The translations under genes were made by a program, and so were the position numbers. The notes under the pieces were generated by a model. The model made no database searches and was not told the DNA's origin. It saw nothing but the letters and a program-made list of their open reading frames with translations. A stretch of DNA of 54,261 nucleotides, from positions 1 through 54,261 of the forward strand of contig NZ_MVHD01000039.1 in the NCBI RefSeq assembly GCF_002086635.1. The letters are read 5' to 3'. The DNA is from Mycobacterium alsense (GTDB lineage: Bacteria; Actinomycetota; Actinomycetes; Mycobacteriales; Mycobacteriaceae). Shown piece after piece: positions 1 to 12,428 of this stretch (positions are counted from its first letter, which is position 1; the number at the start of each line of letters is the position of its first letter).

Positions 1-121
1 CCCGCTACCCGACGACCTCCGCACCGCTCTGCTCAAAATCCGCGCCTGTGATGCGCACTAATTTGAGCCAAGTCGGGTTATATCGTCCGGTGGCGACGCC
101 CAAAATTTGAAAGGGACCCCG

Positions 122-421
122 ATGTCTTTCGTAAACGCGTATCCGGAGAAGCTCGCGGCAGCCGCCGCGAATCTTCAGTCGATCGCCGACACATTGAACG
201 CCGGCATCGCGGCCGCGGCCGCGCCGACCCAAAGTGTGGTTCCCGCCGCGGCGGACGAGGTGTCCGCGCTGACCGCGGCCCAGTTCGCCGTGCACGCCCA
301 GCGGTACCAGGCGCTGGGCGCTCAGGCGGCGGTGATCCAGCAATTGTTGGTGGCCACGCTGTCGGCGGGTGCGGCTTCCTACGCGGCGACCGAAGCCGCC
401 AACGCGGCGTCGGCGGGCTGA
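122..421 (+). CDS. PE family protein
   Basis: This 99-residue protein is essentially one PE domain. It begins MSFVNAYPEKLAAAAANL, and the Pro-Glu that names the family lies at residues 8-9. PE proteins form a helical hairpin that pairs with a PPE partner and leaves the cell through an ESX type VII system. The C-terminus carries YAATE near residue 87, which fits the general T7S export signal YxxxD/E. I place the start at the ATG at 122 rather than an in-frame upstream codon at 107, because AAAGGGA sits just before it and the family consensus begins MSF. The stop codon is 4 bases before the PPE start, so the two are surely co-translated. In M. tuberculosis this side of the tRNA pair holds cwsA, so the PE/PPE pair is an addition here. 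Confidence 0.93.
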   Translation: MSFVNAYPEKLAAAAANLQSIADTLNAGIAAAAAPTQSVVPAAADEVSALTAAQFAVHAQRYQALGAQAAVIQQLLVATLSAGAASYAATEAANAASAG

Positions 422-425
422 GCGA

Positions 426-1586
426 ATGGACTATGGGCTGTTGCCCCCGGAAATCAACTCCGGGCGCATGTACACCGGTCCGGGCGCGGGCTCGTTGGTC
501 GCCGCCGCGGCGGGCTGGGGCGAGCTCGCCGCCGACCTGCACTCGGCGGCGGCGGGCTTTCAGTCGGTGATCTCCGCACTCACGAGTGGCCCGTGGTTGG
601 GTCCGGCGTCGGCATCGCTGGTGGCGGCCGCGACGCCGTATGTGGCGTGGTTGCAAAGCAGCGCAACGGATTCCGAGCTTGCCGCCTCCCAGGCGGCCGC
701 CGCAGCGGCCGCGCACGAGACGGCGTTCGCGATGACGGTTCCCCCTCCGGTCATCGCGGCCAACCGCGCGCTGTTGGCGGAGTTGCTCGCGACGAATTTC
801 CTGGGACAAAACGCGCCCGCGATCGCGGCCACGGAAGGCGAGTACTTCGAGTTTTGGGCCCAGGACGCGGCGGCGATGTACGCCTACTCGAGTTCGTCCG
901 CGGCAGCGTCGCAGTTGACCGAGTTCTCCGAACCGCCGCCGGTGGCCGATCCATCCGGGCTGGCACGGCAGGCCGCCGCGGTCTCGGCAGCCGTGGGTAA
1001 TTCCTCGGCGATCGATGTGCAAAGCGCGTTGCCGAATCTGAACTCGATCACCGAGGCTTTGAAGATTATGGCGGCGCCGTTCTCCAGCAAAACGATCGAC
1101 GACTTCATCACGAGCAACACCTCGGTCGACGACTTCATCACCCTGTACACCAAGTACATCAGCGGCTTCATGCCCACGGCCACGTCAACGGCGCAGAGCA
1201 CCAACGCGATCGTGGCCCTGACATCGTTCATGAAGGGTCTGGCCCCGGCGGCCGCGTCGGCGGCCAAGGCAGCCCCGGCGGCCGCGGCGGGCGCCACCAA
1301 TGCCGCCGCGAACGCCGGCGCCAACGCCGCGGGCGTCGCGGGAGGTCTCGGGAGGGCGCTTCCGCTGGGCGCGTTGTCGGTGCCGCCGAGCTGGGCGCCG
1401 GTGAGCGCGGTGACCAACCCGGGCGTCGCGGCGCTCAACGCCGGCGTTGCCCCCGCCGCGGCCGAAGGAATGAATGCCCTGCCGATGGCTCCGTTCGGGG
1501 CGATGGGTGGAAACCGTTACGGGCGAATGCTTCCGACCTACGGCTTCAAGCCGGCGGTGATGGCGAAACCACCGGCGGCCGGGTAG
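426..1586 (+). CDS. PPE family protein, PPE-SVP subfamily
   Basis: This 386-residue PPE protein starts MDYGLLPPEINSGRMYTGPG, the canonical PPE N-terminus, with Pro-Pro-Glu at residues 7-9. The roughly 180-residue alpha-helical PPE domain contains the conserved WxxxA region and an AYNY-like Ala-rich helix. The C-terminal part has LSVPPSWAP, the GxxSVPxxW signature of the PPE-SVP subgroup, and ends in a short PAVMAKPPAAG tail. The start was chosen at the ATG at 426, just after the PE stop; upstream in-frame codons overlap the PE gene and encode no PPE-like residues. It should form a heterodimer with the PE protein encoded immediately upstream and be exported through an ESX system, most often ESX-5 for SVP members. 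Which ESX system serves it cannot be told from here. Confidence 0.93.
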   Translation: MDYGLLPPEINSGRMYTGPGAGSLVAAAAGWGELAADLHSAAAGFQSVISALTSGPWLGPASASLVAAATPYVAWLQSSATDSELAASQAAAAAAAHETAFAMTVPPPVIAANRALLAELLATNFLGQNAPAIAATEGEYFEFWAQDAAAMYAYSSSSAAASQLTEFSEPPPVADPSGLARQAAAVSAAVGNSSAIDVQSALPNLNSITEALKIMAAPFSSKTIDDFITSNTSVDDFITLYTKYISGFMPTATSTAQSTNAIVALTSFMKGLAPAAASAAKAAPAAAAGATNAAANAGANAAGVAGGLGRALPLGALSVPPSWAPVSAVTNPGVAALNAGVAPAAAEGMNALPMAPFGAMGGNRYGRMLPTYGFKPAVMAKPPAAG

Positions 1587-1609
1587 TGCGGACAATCAGC
1601 GGAAGTCTG

Positions 1610-1682
1610 TGGAGCCTAGGGGAATCGAACCCCTGACACCTGCCTTGCAAAGGCAGTGCTCTACCAACTGAGCTAAGGCCCC
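1610..1682 (-). tRNA. alaT: tRNA-Ala (anticodon TGC)
   Basis: The reverse complement folds as a 73-base cloverleaf. The acceptor stem is GGGGCCT paired with AGGCTCC, including the G3-U70 wobble pair that is the alanine identity element, and the discriminator is A73. The anticodon loop reads TTTGCAA, giving anticodon TGC, and the T-loop is GGTTCGATTCC. CCA is not encoded. The 3' end is 24 bases from the stop codon of the converging PPE gene. Together with the tRNA-Ile gene it forms the ileT-alaT pair known downstream of gyrA in mycobacteria. Confidence 0.97.
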
Positions 1683-1833
1683 TCGTCGTGGCTCGGTGGG
1701 TGATCGGCTGGATCGCCCACCGCCACGTGCCAGACCTCGACCGCGCGTCGTGACCGGGCCACCGCCGCCGCCACGGCGACCAGGGCCAGTGGCAGTGCAA
1801 GCCTCACGCAGCGTCTGGACGGGCACATGGTTG

Positions 1834-1907
1834 TGGGCCTAGGAGGACTCGAACCTCCGACCTCTTCGTTATCAGCGAAGCGCTCTAACCGCCTGAGCTA
1901 TAGGCCC
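1834..1907 (-). tRNA. ileT: tRNA-Ile (anticodon GAT)
   Basis: The reverse complement folds as a 74-base cloverleaf with acceptor stem GGGCCTA/TAGGCCC, D-arm TAGCTCAGGCGGTTAGAGC, anticodon loop CTGATAA (anticodon GAT) and T-loop GGTTCGAGTCC. CCA is not encoded. It lies between the DUF3566 gene and tRNA-Ala, with a 151-base spacer to the latter in which I see no further gene. Confidence 0.97.
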
Positions 1908-1978
1908 ATTGCTCGCGTATGGCCGAGCGACGAGATTACCGCAATCGCCACCCCACCCCCAAAAGCGCATGATCCAGG

Positions 1979-2827
1979 CTAGTCGCGGTCGGCCAGCGTG
2001 ACTTCGATGCCGCCGATCAGATCGGTGGTCAGGTTGTAGACGAACGCGGCGATGGTGGCCATCGCCGTCAGCAGGACGATGTTGACCAGCCCGATCAGCA
2101 CGGCGCCGCCGAAGATGGTGCTGCTGGACACCAGCTCGCCGCTGCTGCCGCTGGTGTTGTTCAGCAGGTCGCCGACGTTGCTGTTCAGCTTGGCCCACAC
2201 GCCCATGCCGCCGAGCACGAGGTAGAGGAACGCCACCGCGATCATCCACACGAAGAACAGCGCCACCGACAGCAGCAGGGAAACTTTGAGCGTGCTCCAG
2301 GGGTCGATCCGGCGGATCTGCATGCTGGCCCGAACGGGGCCGCGGGTCCGCCTGGAAACCTGGACGCGGCTTTCGCGGCCCTCGCCGGACTCCCGGCTTT
2401 CCCGGCTTTCCCGGCCCTCGGCGGTCGCGGTCCGGTTTGGGCCCTCGGCGCCGCGGGCCGGGACGGGCTTGCGCTGCGCGGGCCGCGGAATCGGCCCGGA
2501 CAGATCGGGCAGCTCGCTGGCGTAGGCCTCCGCGGGCGCGCCCGCCGAGTCGCGCGACGGCGCGGCGCCGCCGGAGATGAAGCGGTTCAGCCGGGCATCG
2601 GCCCCGGTGGGCGGGCCCGACGGTCGCGGCTCGGGGCGCGGTTCGGGTTCGCGCTGGCCCGCGTGGGACGCTCGGGTGGCGCCGCGCTGGCGGGACGGCG
2701 CGTCGACGGCATCCTGAACGCGGTTCGTCTGCGTCGGGGCGCGGTGTGCCCCGGCACGCTCGGCCAAGCCATCCCCATTGATGCCGTCGCCCTGTTTGGG
2801 GGCGCCCTGCTCGTTCGGTGACGTCAC
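1979..2827 (-). CDS. DUF3566 membrane protein (Rv0007-like)
   Basis: This 282-residue protein has two parts. The first about 165 residues are hydrophilic and low in complexity, rich in Arg, Glu, Pro and Ser, with an imperfect repeat of ESRESRESGEGRES. The last about 115 residues form the DUF3566 domain with two hydrophobic segments, one around LLLSVALFFVWMIAVAFLYL and one around LIGLVNIVLLTAMATIAAFV. The gene follows gyrA in the same direction after a 126-base gap, as Rv0007 does in M. tuberculosis. The start is a GTG at 2827, preceded on its strand by AAGGAG. Function is unknown; the topology suggests a membrane anchor with a long cytoplasmic tail. Family assignment is confident; any role in division or envelope is inference from synteny. 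Confidence 0.88.
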   Translation of the reverse strand: MTSPNEQGAPKQGDGINGDGLAERAGAHRAPTQTNRVQDAVDAPSRQRGATRASHAGQREPEPRPEPRPSGPPTGADARLNRFISGGAAPSRDSAGAPAEAYASELPDLSGPIPRPAQRKPVPARGAEGPNRTATAEGRESRESRESGEGRESRVQVSRRTRGPVRASMQIRRIDPWSTLKVSLLLSVALFFVWMIAVAFLYLVLGGMGVWAKLNSNVGDLLNNTSGSSGELVSSSTIFGGAVLIGLVNIVLLTAMATIAAFVYNLTTDLIGGIEVTLADRD

Positions 2828-2953
2828 CCCGACTCCTTAGGTCTCCTGCGTTGGCCGCCTGCGCGGTGGCAGTCCGCGCTTGGTCCGCACGGCCATCGCG
2901 CCGAGTCTAGTTGCCCGGGCGTCCCGCCGGGCCGCCGCGTGCCCGCATCCCCG

Positions 2954-6730
<3,777 letters not shown>

Positions 6731-6747
6731 CTATGTCCCTGTAGGTC

Positions 6748-8781
6748 TTAGACGTCCAGGAAGCGAACGTCTTTGGCGTTGCGGGTGATGAAGCTGCGGC
6801 GCGCATCGACGTCCTCGCCCATCAGGATCGAGAACAGCTCGTCGGCGGCGGCGGCGTCGTCGAGGGTGACCTGGCGCAGCACCCGCACCGATGGGTCCAT
6901 GGTGGTTTCCCACAACTCCTTGGCGTCCATCTCGCCCAAACCCTTGTAGCGCTGGATGCCGTCTTCCTTGTTGATCTTCTTCCCGGCCTTCAGGCCCGCC
7001 TCCAACAGGCCGTCGCGCTCCCGGTCGGAGTAGGCGAACTCGGGATCGCTGCGCTGCCACTTCAGCTTGTACAGCGGCGGCTGGGCCAGGAAGACGTGCC
7101 CGTTTTCGATCAGTGGCCGCATGAACCGGAACAACAGCGTCAGCAGCAGCGTCGAGATGTGTTGGCCGTCGACGTCGGCGTCGGCCATCAGCACGATCTT
7201 GTGGTAGCGCAGCTTGGTGATGTCGAACTCGTCGTGAATCCCGGTGCCCAGCGCGGTGATGATCGCCTGGACCTCGGTGTTCTTCAGGACCCGGTCGATG
7301 CGCGCCTTCTCGACGTTGATGATCTTGCCGCGCAGCGGCAGAATTGCCTGGAACATCGAGTCGCGGCCGCTCTTGGCCGAGCCGCCGGCCGAATCGCCTT
7401 CCACCACATACAGTTCGGACCTGCGTGGATCGGTGGAGCGGCAGTCGGCGAGTTTGCCCGGTAGCCCGCCGAGGTCGGTGGCGCTCTTGCGGCGCACCAG
7501 CTCTCGCGCCTTGCGCGCCGCGATCCGGGCCTGTGCGGACGAGACCGCCTTGTTTACGACGGTTTTCGCCTCCGAGGGGTTCGACTCGAACCAGTGCGTC
7601 AGCTGCTCGTTGCAGACCTTCTGCACGAACGATTTGACCTCGGTGTTGCCCAGCTTGGTCTTGGTCTGACCCTCGAACTGCGGTTCGCTGACCTTCACCG
7701 AGATGACCGCGGCCAGGCCCTCCCGGATGTCGTCGCCGGTGAGGTTGGGGTCCTTGTCTTTCAACAGCTTCTTGTCTTTGGCGTACTTGTTCACCACCGA
7801 CGTCAACGCGCTGCGAAATCCCTCTTCGTGGGTGCCGCCCTCGTGGGTGTTGATGGTGTTGGCGAAGGTGTGCACCGACTCCGAATAGCCGCCGTTCCAC
7901 TGCATTGCGATTTCGACCTCGTGGCCGGCGCCCTTGCCGCCGAAGTCGATGACGCTCTGCTGGATCGGGTTCTTGGTGCGGTTGATGTGCTTGACGAAGT
8001 CGACCAGCCCGCCGGGGTAGTGGAAGGTGCGGTGCTTGACCTTGTGCGGCGCGGTCGATTCGGCCGCCTTTTCCTCGGCGGTCTTGGGTGCGTCGGCGGT
8101 ATCGCTGACCACCTCGTCGACGACCTCTTCCTGGGTCACCCGCTCGTCGGTGAGCTCGATCGTCAGGCCCTTGTTCAGGAAAGCCATTTCCTGCAGCCGG
8201 CGCGCGACGGTCTCGAAGTCGTATTCGGTGGTTTCGAATATGTCCGGGTCCGCCCAAAACCGGATGGTGGTTCCGGTCCTCTTGGTGGCCTCACCCTGCT
8301 TGAGGGTGCCGGGCACGGCGTGGTCGTAGTATTGCGACCATTCGTGGCCGTCGCGAGCGATGTCCACCTCGAGCCGAGTCGACAAAGCGTTGACGACCGA
8401 AACGCCGACGCCGTGCAGGCCGCCGCTGACGTTGTAGCCACTGTTCTCGCCGCCGAACTTGCCGCCCGCGTGCAGCTGGGTCATCACCACGTCGACGGTC
8501 GGGGCGCCGGTGGCGTGCATCGCCACGGGGATACCGCGGCCGTTGTCTGTCACCTCGACGCCGCCGTCGTCCAACAGCCGGACGTCCACCCGGTTGGCAA
8601 AACCGGCCATCGCCTCGTCCACCGAGTTGTCGACCACCTCCCAGATGAGGTGGTGCAGACCGCGCTCGCCGGTGGAGCCGATATACATGCCCGGGCGTTT
8701 GCGGACGGCCTCCAGACCTTCCAGAACTGTGATTTGTTCGGCGCCGTATCCGGCTTGAGGCTTCTTCTTCTGGGCAGCCAC
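6748..8781 (-). CDS. gyrB: DNA gyrase subunit B
   Basis: This 677-residue protein is the ATPase subunit of gyrase. The GHKL ATPase domain shows EVVDN at 48-52 and DNGRGIP at 79-85. A transducer domain follows, with an acidic, Ala-rich insert around residues 210-240 typical of mycobacterial GyrB. The TOPRIM domain has EGDSAGG at 461-467 and DADVDG at 534-539, giving the metal-binding acidic residues. The C-terminus carries QRYKGLGEMDAKELWET, conserved in bacterial GyrB. The start is a GTG at 8781 (encoding MAAQKKKP) with AAGGAGAG upstream. The 254-base gap between dciA and gyrB probably holds the gyrBA promoters, though I could not pick a convincing one. gyrA follows after 17 bases. Confidence 0.97.
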   Translation of the reverse strand: MAAQKKKPQAGYGAEQITVLEGLEAVRKRPGMYIGSTGERGLHHLIWEVVDNSVDEAMAGFANRVDVRLLDDGGVEVTDNGRGIPVAMHATGAPTVDVVMTQLHAGGKFGGENSGYNVSGGLHGVGVSVVNALSTRLEVDIARDGHEWSQYYDHAVPGTLKQGEATKRTGTTIRFWADPDIFETTEYDFETVARRLQEMAFLNKGLTIELTDERVTQEEVVDEVVSDTADAPKTAEEKAAESTAPHKVKHRTFHYPGGLVDFVKHINRTKNPIQQSVIDFGGKGAGHEVEIAMQWNGGYSESVHTFANTINTHEGGTHEEGFRSALTSVVNKYAKDKKLLKDKDPNLTGDDIREGLAAVISVKVSEPQFEGQTKTKLGNTEVKSFVQKVCNEQLTHWFESNPSEAKTVVNKAVSSAQARIAARKARELVRRKSATDLGGLPGKLADCRSTDPRRSELYVVEGDSAGGSAKSGRDSMFQAILPLRGKIINVEKARIDRVLKNTEVQAIITALGTGIHDEFDITKLRYHKIVLMADADVDGQHISTLLLTLLFRFMRPLIENGHVFLAQPPLYKLKWQRSDPEFAYSDRERDGLLEAGLKAGKKINKEDGIQRYKGLGEMDAKELWETTMDPSVRVLRQVTLDDAAAADELFSILMGEDVDARRSFITRNAKDVRFLDV

Positions 8782-9035
8782 GGTCGGAATGCTCTCCTTG
8801 GGGTTTCATGCGGGCGGTCCGGTCACCGCAGCGGTCGCATGCCACCACTCTACCGTGATCGAGGCCCCGGACCCTTCCTCCGGGCGCGTTTCTACCCAGC
8901 TAACTGCGCCGTGCGCGCGATTTCTTCCTCATAGGCGCGTCCTGACGTGCGATCTGCGAGTACGCGTCGTCCTGGCGGCTCTGAGCCGCCTGTGGAAAGA
9001 CCCGTAACTGGGGATCGTGTGGAGCCTGCAACGGG

Positions 9036-9599
9036 TCAACCGTAGGTGTCGCGGGGCCCCCGGCCGGCGATGTGCCGCGGACCCTTGCGCCACGACGGTG
9101 CGGCCGGCCCGGTGATCTTCAGCGACGTCACCACACCGTTGCCAACCGCCGCGGCGATCTTGGCCAGCAGTTGCGCCTGAATCATCCGCAGCTGGGTAGC
9201 CCAGGCCGTCGATTCGGCCGCCACGCTCAGCACGCCCTCGTTGAGCGCGGTCGGGGTCGCGTGGTCGGCGATCTGCTGCCCGACCACCGCTGACCAGTGG
9301 CCCAGCACGGTGCCCTCGGCGACGTGCGCCGACCAGCCGCGCTTTTTGGCCAGTTCACGCGCCAACCTGCCCAGCGGCTGCGGATCCCGAACATCCGGAC
9401 CCGGTGCCGACCAGCTTCGTCGCTGTCCGGCCACGCGGCGCGCACCCGGCGGGATCGCCCGTCCCCGACCGGCGTCCTTGCCCTGCGCGCGCGCCGCGGC
9501 GCGGGCCTCCTCGAGGGTGCGCCGCACCAGGTCCATTCCCGTCAATCCACCAAGGCGGTCAACACTTTCCGTGTTTTCCGTGTCGCCGTCGCCCGTCAC
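9036..9599 (-). CDS. dciA: DUF721 / DciA-like replicative helicase loader (Rv0004-like)
   Basis: This 187-residue protein has a charged N-terminus followed by a DUF721 domain from about residue 80, with LARELAKKRGWSAHVAEGTVLGHWSAVVG and AESTAWATQLRMIQAQLLAKI. DUF721 proteins include DciA, which loads the replicative DnaB helicase in bacteria that lack DnaC. The position between recF and gyrB is the standard Rv0004 position. The start is a GTG that shares four bases (GTGA) with the recF stop, so the two are translationally coupled. The family and synteny are clear; the loader role is taken from work on DciA homologues. Confidence 0.9.
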   Translation of the reverse strand: MTGDGDTENTESVDRLGGLTGMDLVRRTLEEARAAARAQGKDAGRGRAIPPGARRVAGQRRSWSAPGPDVRDPQPLGRLARELAKKRGWSAHVAEGTVLGHWSAVVGQQIADHATPTALNEGVLSVAAESTAWATQLRMIQAQLLAKIAAAVGNGVVTSLKITGPAAPSWRKGPRHIAGRGPRDTYG

Positions 9600-10750
9600 G
9601 GAACCACCGCCGAAACCCGCCCCGAGTCATCGTCGCGCAACTCGATGTGCACCCGCCTAGCGTCCCAGTCCGCCGGAATGTCTTCCAGCACCGCCGCGGT
9701 CACCACAACCTGTTCGGCGGATTCGGCCACGGACGCCAACGCCCGGCGCCGGGTGGCGTCGAGTTCGGCGAACACGTCGTCGAGCAACAACACGGGGTCG
9801 CTGCCGTCCTCCCGGAGCAATTCGTACGCCGCGAGCCGCAGGCCCACCGCGAAAGACCACGATTCGCCATGGCTGGCAAAGCCTTTCGCGGGTTCGTCAC
9901 CCAGGCGCAGTTCCAGGTCGTCGCGGTGCGGACCGACCAGGCACACGCCGCGCTCCAGCTCCGCATCGCGGCGGGCCGACAGGGCGGCCAGCAAGGCGGC
10001 CTCCAGGAACTCCCGGTCGGTGGGGTCGCTGCCGACCTGGGGGTCGCCCAGGCTCGAGCGGTAGCTGATCGTCGCGGGCCGCGATCCCGGCGCGAGCAAC
10101 TGATAGGCCTTCTCCACCTCCGGCGCCAACTGATTGACCAGATCGATCCGCGCCGCCATCAATGCGGCGCCGTGCTCGGCCAGCCGGTTATCCCACACGT
10201 CGAGGGTGTCCAGGGCGCCCCGGTCGCCGCGGTAACGCGCCCCGGACAACGACTTCAACAGGGCGGTGCGTTGCCGCAAAACCTTGTCGTAATCGGCGCG
10301 CACGCCGGCGACCGCGGGCCGACGTACCGTGGCCAAATCGTCGAGGTAGCGGCGCCGATCCGACGGGTCTCCGCGCACCAGGGCCAGGTCTTCGGGCGCG
10401 AACAGCACCGCCCGCAGCACCCCGACCACCTCGCGCGTGCTGCGCACCGGGGACCGGTTCAGCCGGGCCTTGTTGGCGCGCCCGGCCGCGATCTCGAGGT
10501 CAATGGCGCATTCCCGGCCATCGTTGACGACGATCGTCGAGACCACCGCGCGGTCCGCGCCGGCCCGAATCAACGGGGCGTCGGTGCCAACCCGGTGTGA
10601 ACCCAAGGTGGTCGAATACCACAGGGCTTCAACCAAATTCGTCTTCCCGAACCCATTGGGGCCGACGAATACGGTACGGCCCGCCGGCAATTCGAGGTCG
10701 ACGTGTGCCCAGGACCGGAAATCGCGCAGGCCCAAGTGTCGGACGTACAC
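9596..10750 (-). CDS. recF: DNA replication and repair protein RecF
   Basis: This 384-residue SMC-like ATPase helps load RecA at gapped DNA and acts at stalled forks. It starts MYVRHLGLRDFRSW, the conserved RecF N-terminal beta strand. Walker A is GPNGFGKT at residues 30-37, the ABC signature-like region contains SHGESWSFAVGLRLA, and Walker B is LLLDDVFAELD near 321-331. The start codon is GTG at 10750, directly abutting the dnaN TAA with no gap, and the stop overlaps the dciA start by four bases. This places recF in the middle of a tightly packed dnaN-recF-dciA operon. Length matches the family. Confidence 0.96.
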   Translation of the reverse strand: MYVRHLGLRDFRSWAHVDLELPAGRTVFVGPNGFGKTNLVEALWYSTTLGSHRVGTDAPLIRAGADRAVVSTIVVNDGRECAIDLEIAAGRANKARLNRSPVRSTREVVGVLRAVLFAPEDLALVRGDPSDRRRYLDDLATVRRPAVAGVRADYDKVLRQRTALLKSLSGARYRGDRGALDTLDVWDNRLAEHGAALMAARIDLVNQLAPEVEKAYQLLAPGSRPATISYRSSLGDPQVGSDPTDREFLEAALLAALSARRDAELERGVCLVGPHRDDLELRLGDEPAKGFASHGESWSFAVGLRLAAYELLREDGSDPVLLLDDVFAELDATRRRALASVAESAEQVVVTAAVLEDIPADWDARRVHIELRDDDSGRVSAVVP

Positions 10751-11950
10751 TTACCCGGGCAACCGGACGGGCATCAACAAATACACGTAATCGGTCGGCA
10801 GCGCGGCGAACGGCCCGGTGCCGGTCGGCGAGCTGTCGTCATCGAGCGCTGGGCGCAACAGCGCCGGCTTGCCCGGCGTCGTGAAACCGAACGACACCCG
10901 CTCCGAGTGCACCGACGCCAGCCCGTCGGTCAGATACGTCGGGTTGAACGCGATCGTCAATGGCTCACCCACGAAATCGACCTGGAGGTCTTCCTCGGCG
11001 CGACCCACGTCGTCGGCGCCCGCGGACAGCCGCAGCGTGCCGTCGGAGAATTCCATCCGCACCTGAGCGCCACGGTCGGCGACCAGCGCGACCAGCTTGA
11101 TGGCCTCGGTCAGCTCGGCGACGTCGATGGTGGCGACGGCCGTGTGCTCGGCCGGCAGCAGTTGCCGAAACTTCGGGAACTCCGCGTCGAGCAGACGCGT
11201 GGTGCTGCGCTTGCCATTGCCGCTGATGCCCAACAACCCGTCCTGCCCGACTCCGGCACCGGCGCCCAGCGACAACCGCACCTCGTCCCCGTCGGCGCCG
11301 GCTTTCGCGGCCTCGGCCAGCGTCTTGGCCGGCACCAACACCGCGGCTTCCACGTCGGGCGACAACGCCGACCAGGTCAACTCGCGCACCGCCAGGCGGA
11401 ACCTGTCGGTCGCGGCCAGAACCACCCTGTCACCGGAAATCTCGACCCGAATCCCGGTCAGCATCGGCAGCGTGTCATCGCGGCCCGCGGCAACGGCCAC
11501 CTGGCCGATCGCCTCGGCGAACAGCTCCGCCGGCAGCGTCCCCGTGCCTTCCGGCAGCGCGGGCAGGGTCGGATAATCCTCGACCGGCATGGTCGGCAAC
11601 GAGAACCTGGCGCTTCCGCAGGTCAACGCGACCCGATTGCCGTCGACATAAACGTCGACGGGCTTGTTCGGCAATGCCCGGGTGATGTCTGACAGCAACC
11701 TCCCGGATACCAAAACGCTTCCCGGGGAAGCGATTTCGGCCGCGACCTGGGCTTCCGCGGAGACCTCGTAGTCGAATCCGGAGATCGTCAGCCCGTCGTT
11801 CGAGCCGGACAGCAGGACCCCCGAGAGCACGGGCACCGCCGGCCTGGTCGGCAGGTTCTTTGCCACCCACGACACCGCGTCGGCGAAAGACTCCCGCACC
11901 AGACGGAATTTCAGGTCGGTGAGGCCAGCTGTTGTCGTCGCCGCGTCCAT
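10751..11950 (-). CDS. dnaN: DNA polymerase III beta sliding clamp
   Basis: This 399-residue protein is the ring-shaped processivity clamp of the replicase, built from three similar domains per monomer. Recognisable stretches are FADAVSWVAKNLPTRPAVPVL in domain I, MLTGIRVEISGDRVVLAATD at the domain II junction, and the C-terminal YLLMPVRLPG, whose MPVRL motif contributes to the pocket that binds clamp-binding motifs. The start is ATG at 11950 with AAGGGA upstream on its strand. It is the first gene of the dnaN-recF-dciA group, reading away from oriC. Length is close to the 402 residues of the M. tuberculosis protein. Confidence 0.97.
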   Translation of the reverse strand: MDAATTTAGLTDLKFRLVRESFADAVSWVAKNLPTRPAVPVLSGVLLSGSNDGLTISGFDYEVSAEAQVAAEIASPGSVLVSGRLLSDITRALPNKPVDVYVDGNRVALTCGSARFSLPTMPVEDYPTLPALPEGTGTLPAELFAEAIGQVAVAAGRDDTLPMLTGIRVEISGDRVVLAATDRFRLAVRELTWSALSPDVEAAVLVPAKTLAEAAKAGADGDEVRLSLGAGAGVGQDGLLGISGNGKRSTTRLLDAEFPKFRQLLPAEHTAVATIDVAELTEAIKLVALVADRGAQVRMEFSDGTLRLSAGADDVGRAEEDLQVDFVGEPLTIAFNPTYLTDGLASVHSERVSFGFTTPGKPALLRPALDDDSSPTGTGPFAALPTDYVYLLMPVRLPG

Positions 11951-12428
11951 AGCGTCCCTTCACCTGCCAAGTGTTCGAAACCTAGATGGCTAGCCGCCCG
12001 TCGCTAGCAGTCGAACCACAACCGTAGATCTTCTGCGGCCATCTTGAAAGCTAATCCAAAAGGCCGACAAGCCGGGCCAACGCGCGCTGCGCGTCGCGTG
12101 GGCAACGCATGTCCCCAACGCCGTTCTTCAAAGAAGAAACGACGAAGAGATCTCAGTACCAGTATTAAGGGCTGTGCATGCTGGGGACAGACGAGCTTCG
12201 GCGCAGCTAGGGAGTGGCCGGGGCTGTGGATGATTGCGCTGACAACTGTGTGCGGCCTGTTGGGTCGCTGGGGATGGACGCTGGATGTGCACCAAAACCC
12301 CGATTGTGCACCGGTGTTTGACGGGTTTTGCACAGCGCTGCACACAAGCGACCGCGTGTGACGGGTGTGACAGGGGTGCGGGAAGTTTTTCGGAAAAAAC
12401 TTGTCGGGACGGCCCCTGGGCGCGCCAG
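11951..12428. other. oriC: Chromosomal replication origin (oriC), dnaN-dnaA spacer
   Basis: This 478-base gene-free stretch lies between dnaA and dnaN, where functional mycobacterial origins have been mapped. It holds several near-matches to the mycobacterial DnaA box TT(G/A)TCCACA: TCATCCACA on the minus strand at 12225-12233, GCATGCACA on the minus strand at 12173-12181, TTTTGCACA at 12326-12334, and TTGTGCACC at 12304-12312. As is usual in mycobacteria the boxes are degenerate. AT-richer patches occur at 12028-12060 and at the inverted repeat 12383-12402 next to the dnaA stop. Location is strong evidence; the individual boxes are read by eye and uncertain. Confidence 0.85.
12383..12402. 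repeat. AT-rich perfect inverted repeat beside the dnaA stop
   Basis: AAGTTTTT at 12383-12390 and its exact complement AAAAACTT at 12395-12402 are separated by four bases. The palindrome starts 27 bases past the dnaA stop codon. It could be a dnaA transcription terminator or part of the origin's easily melted region; the sequence does not decide between them. Confidence 0.6.
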
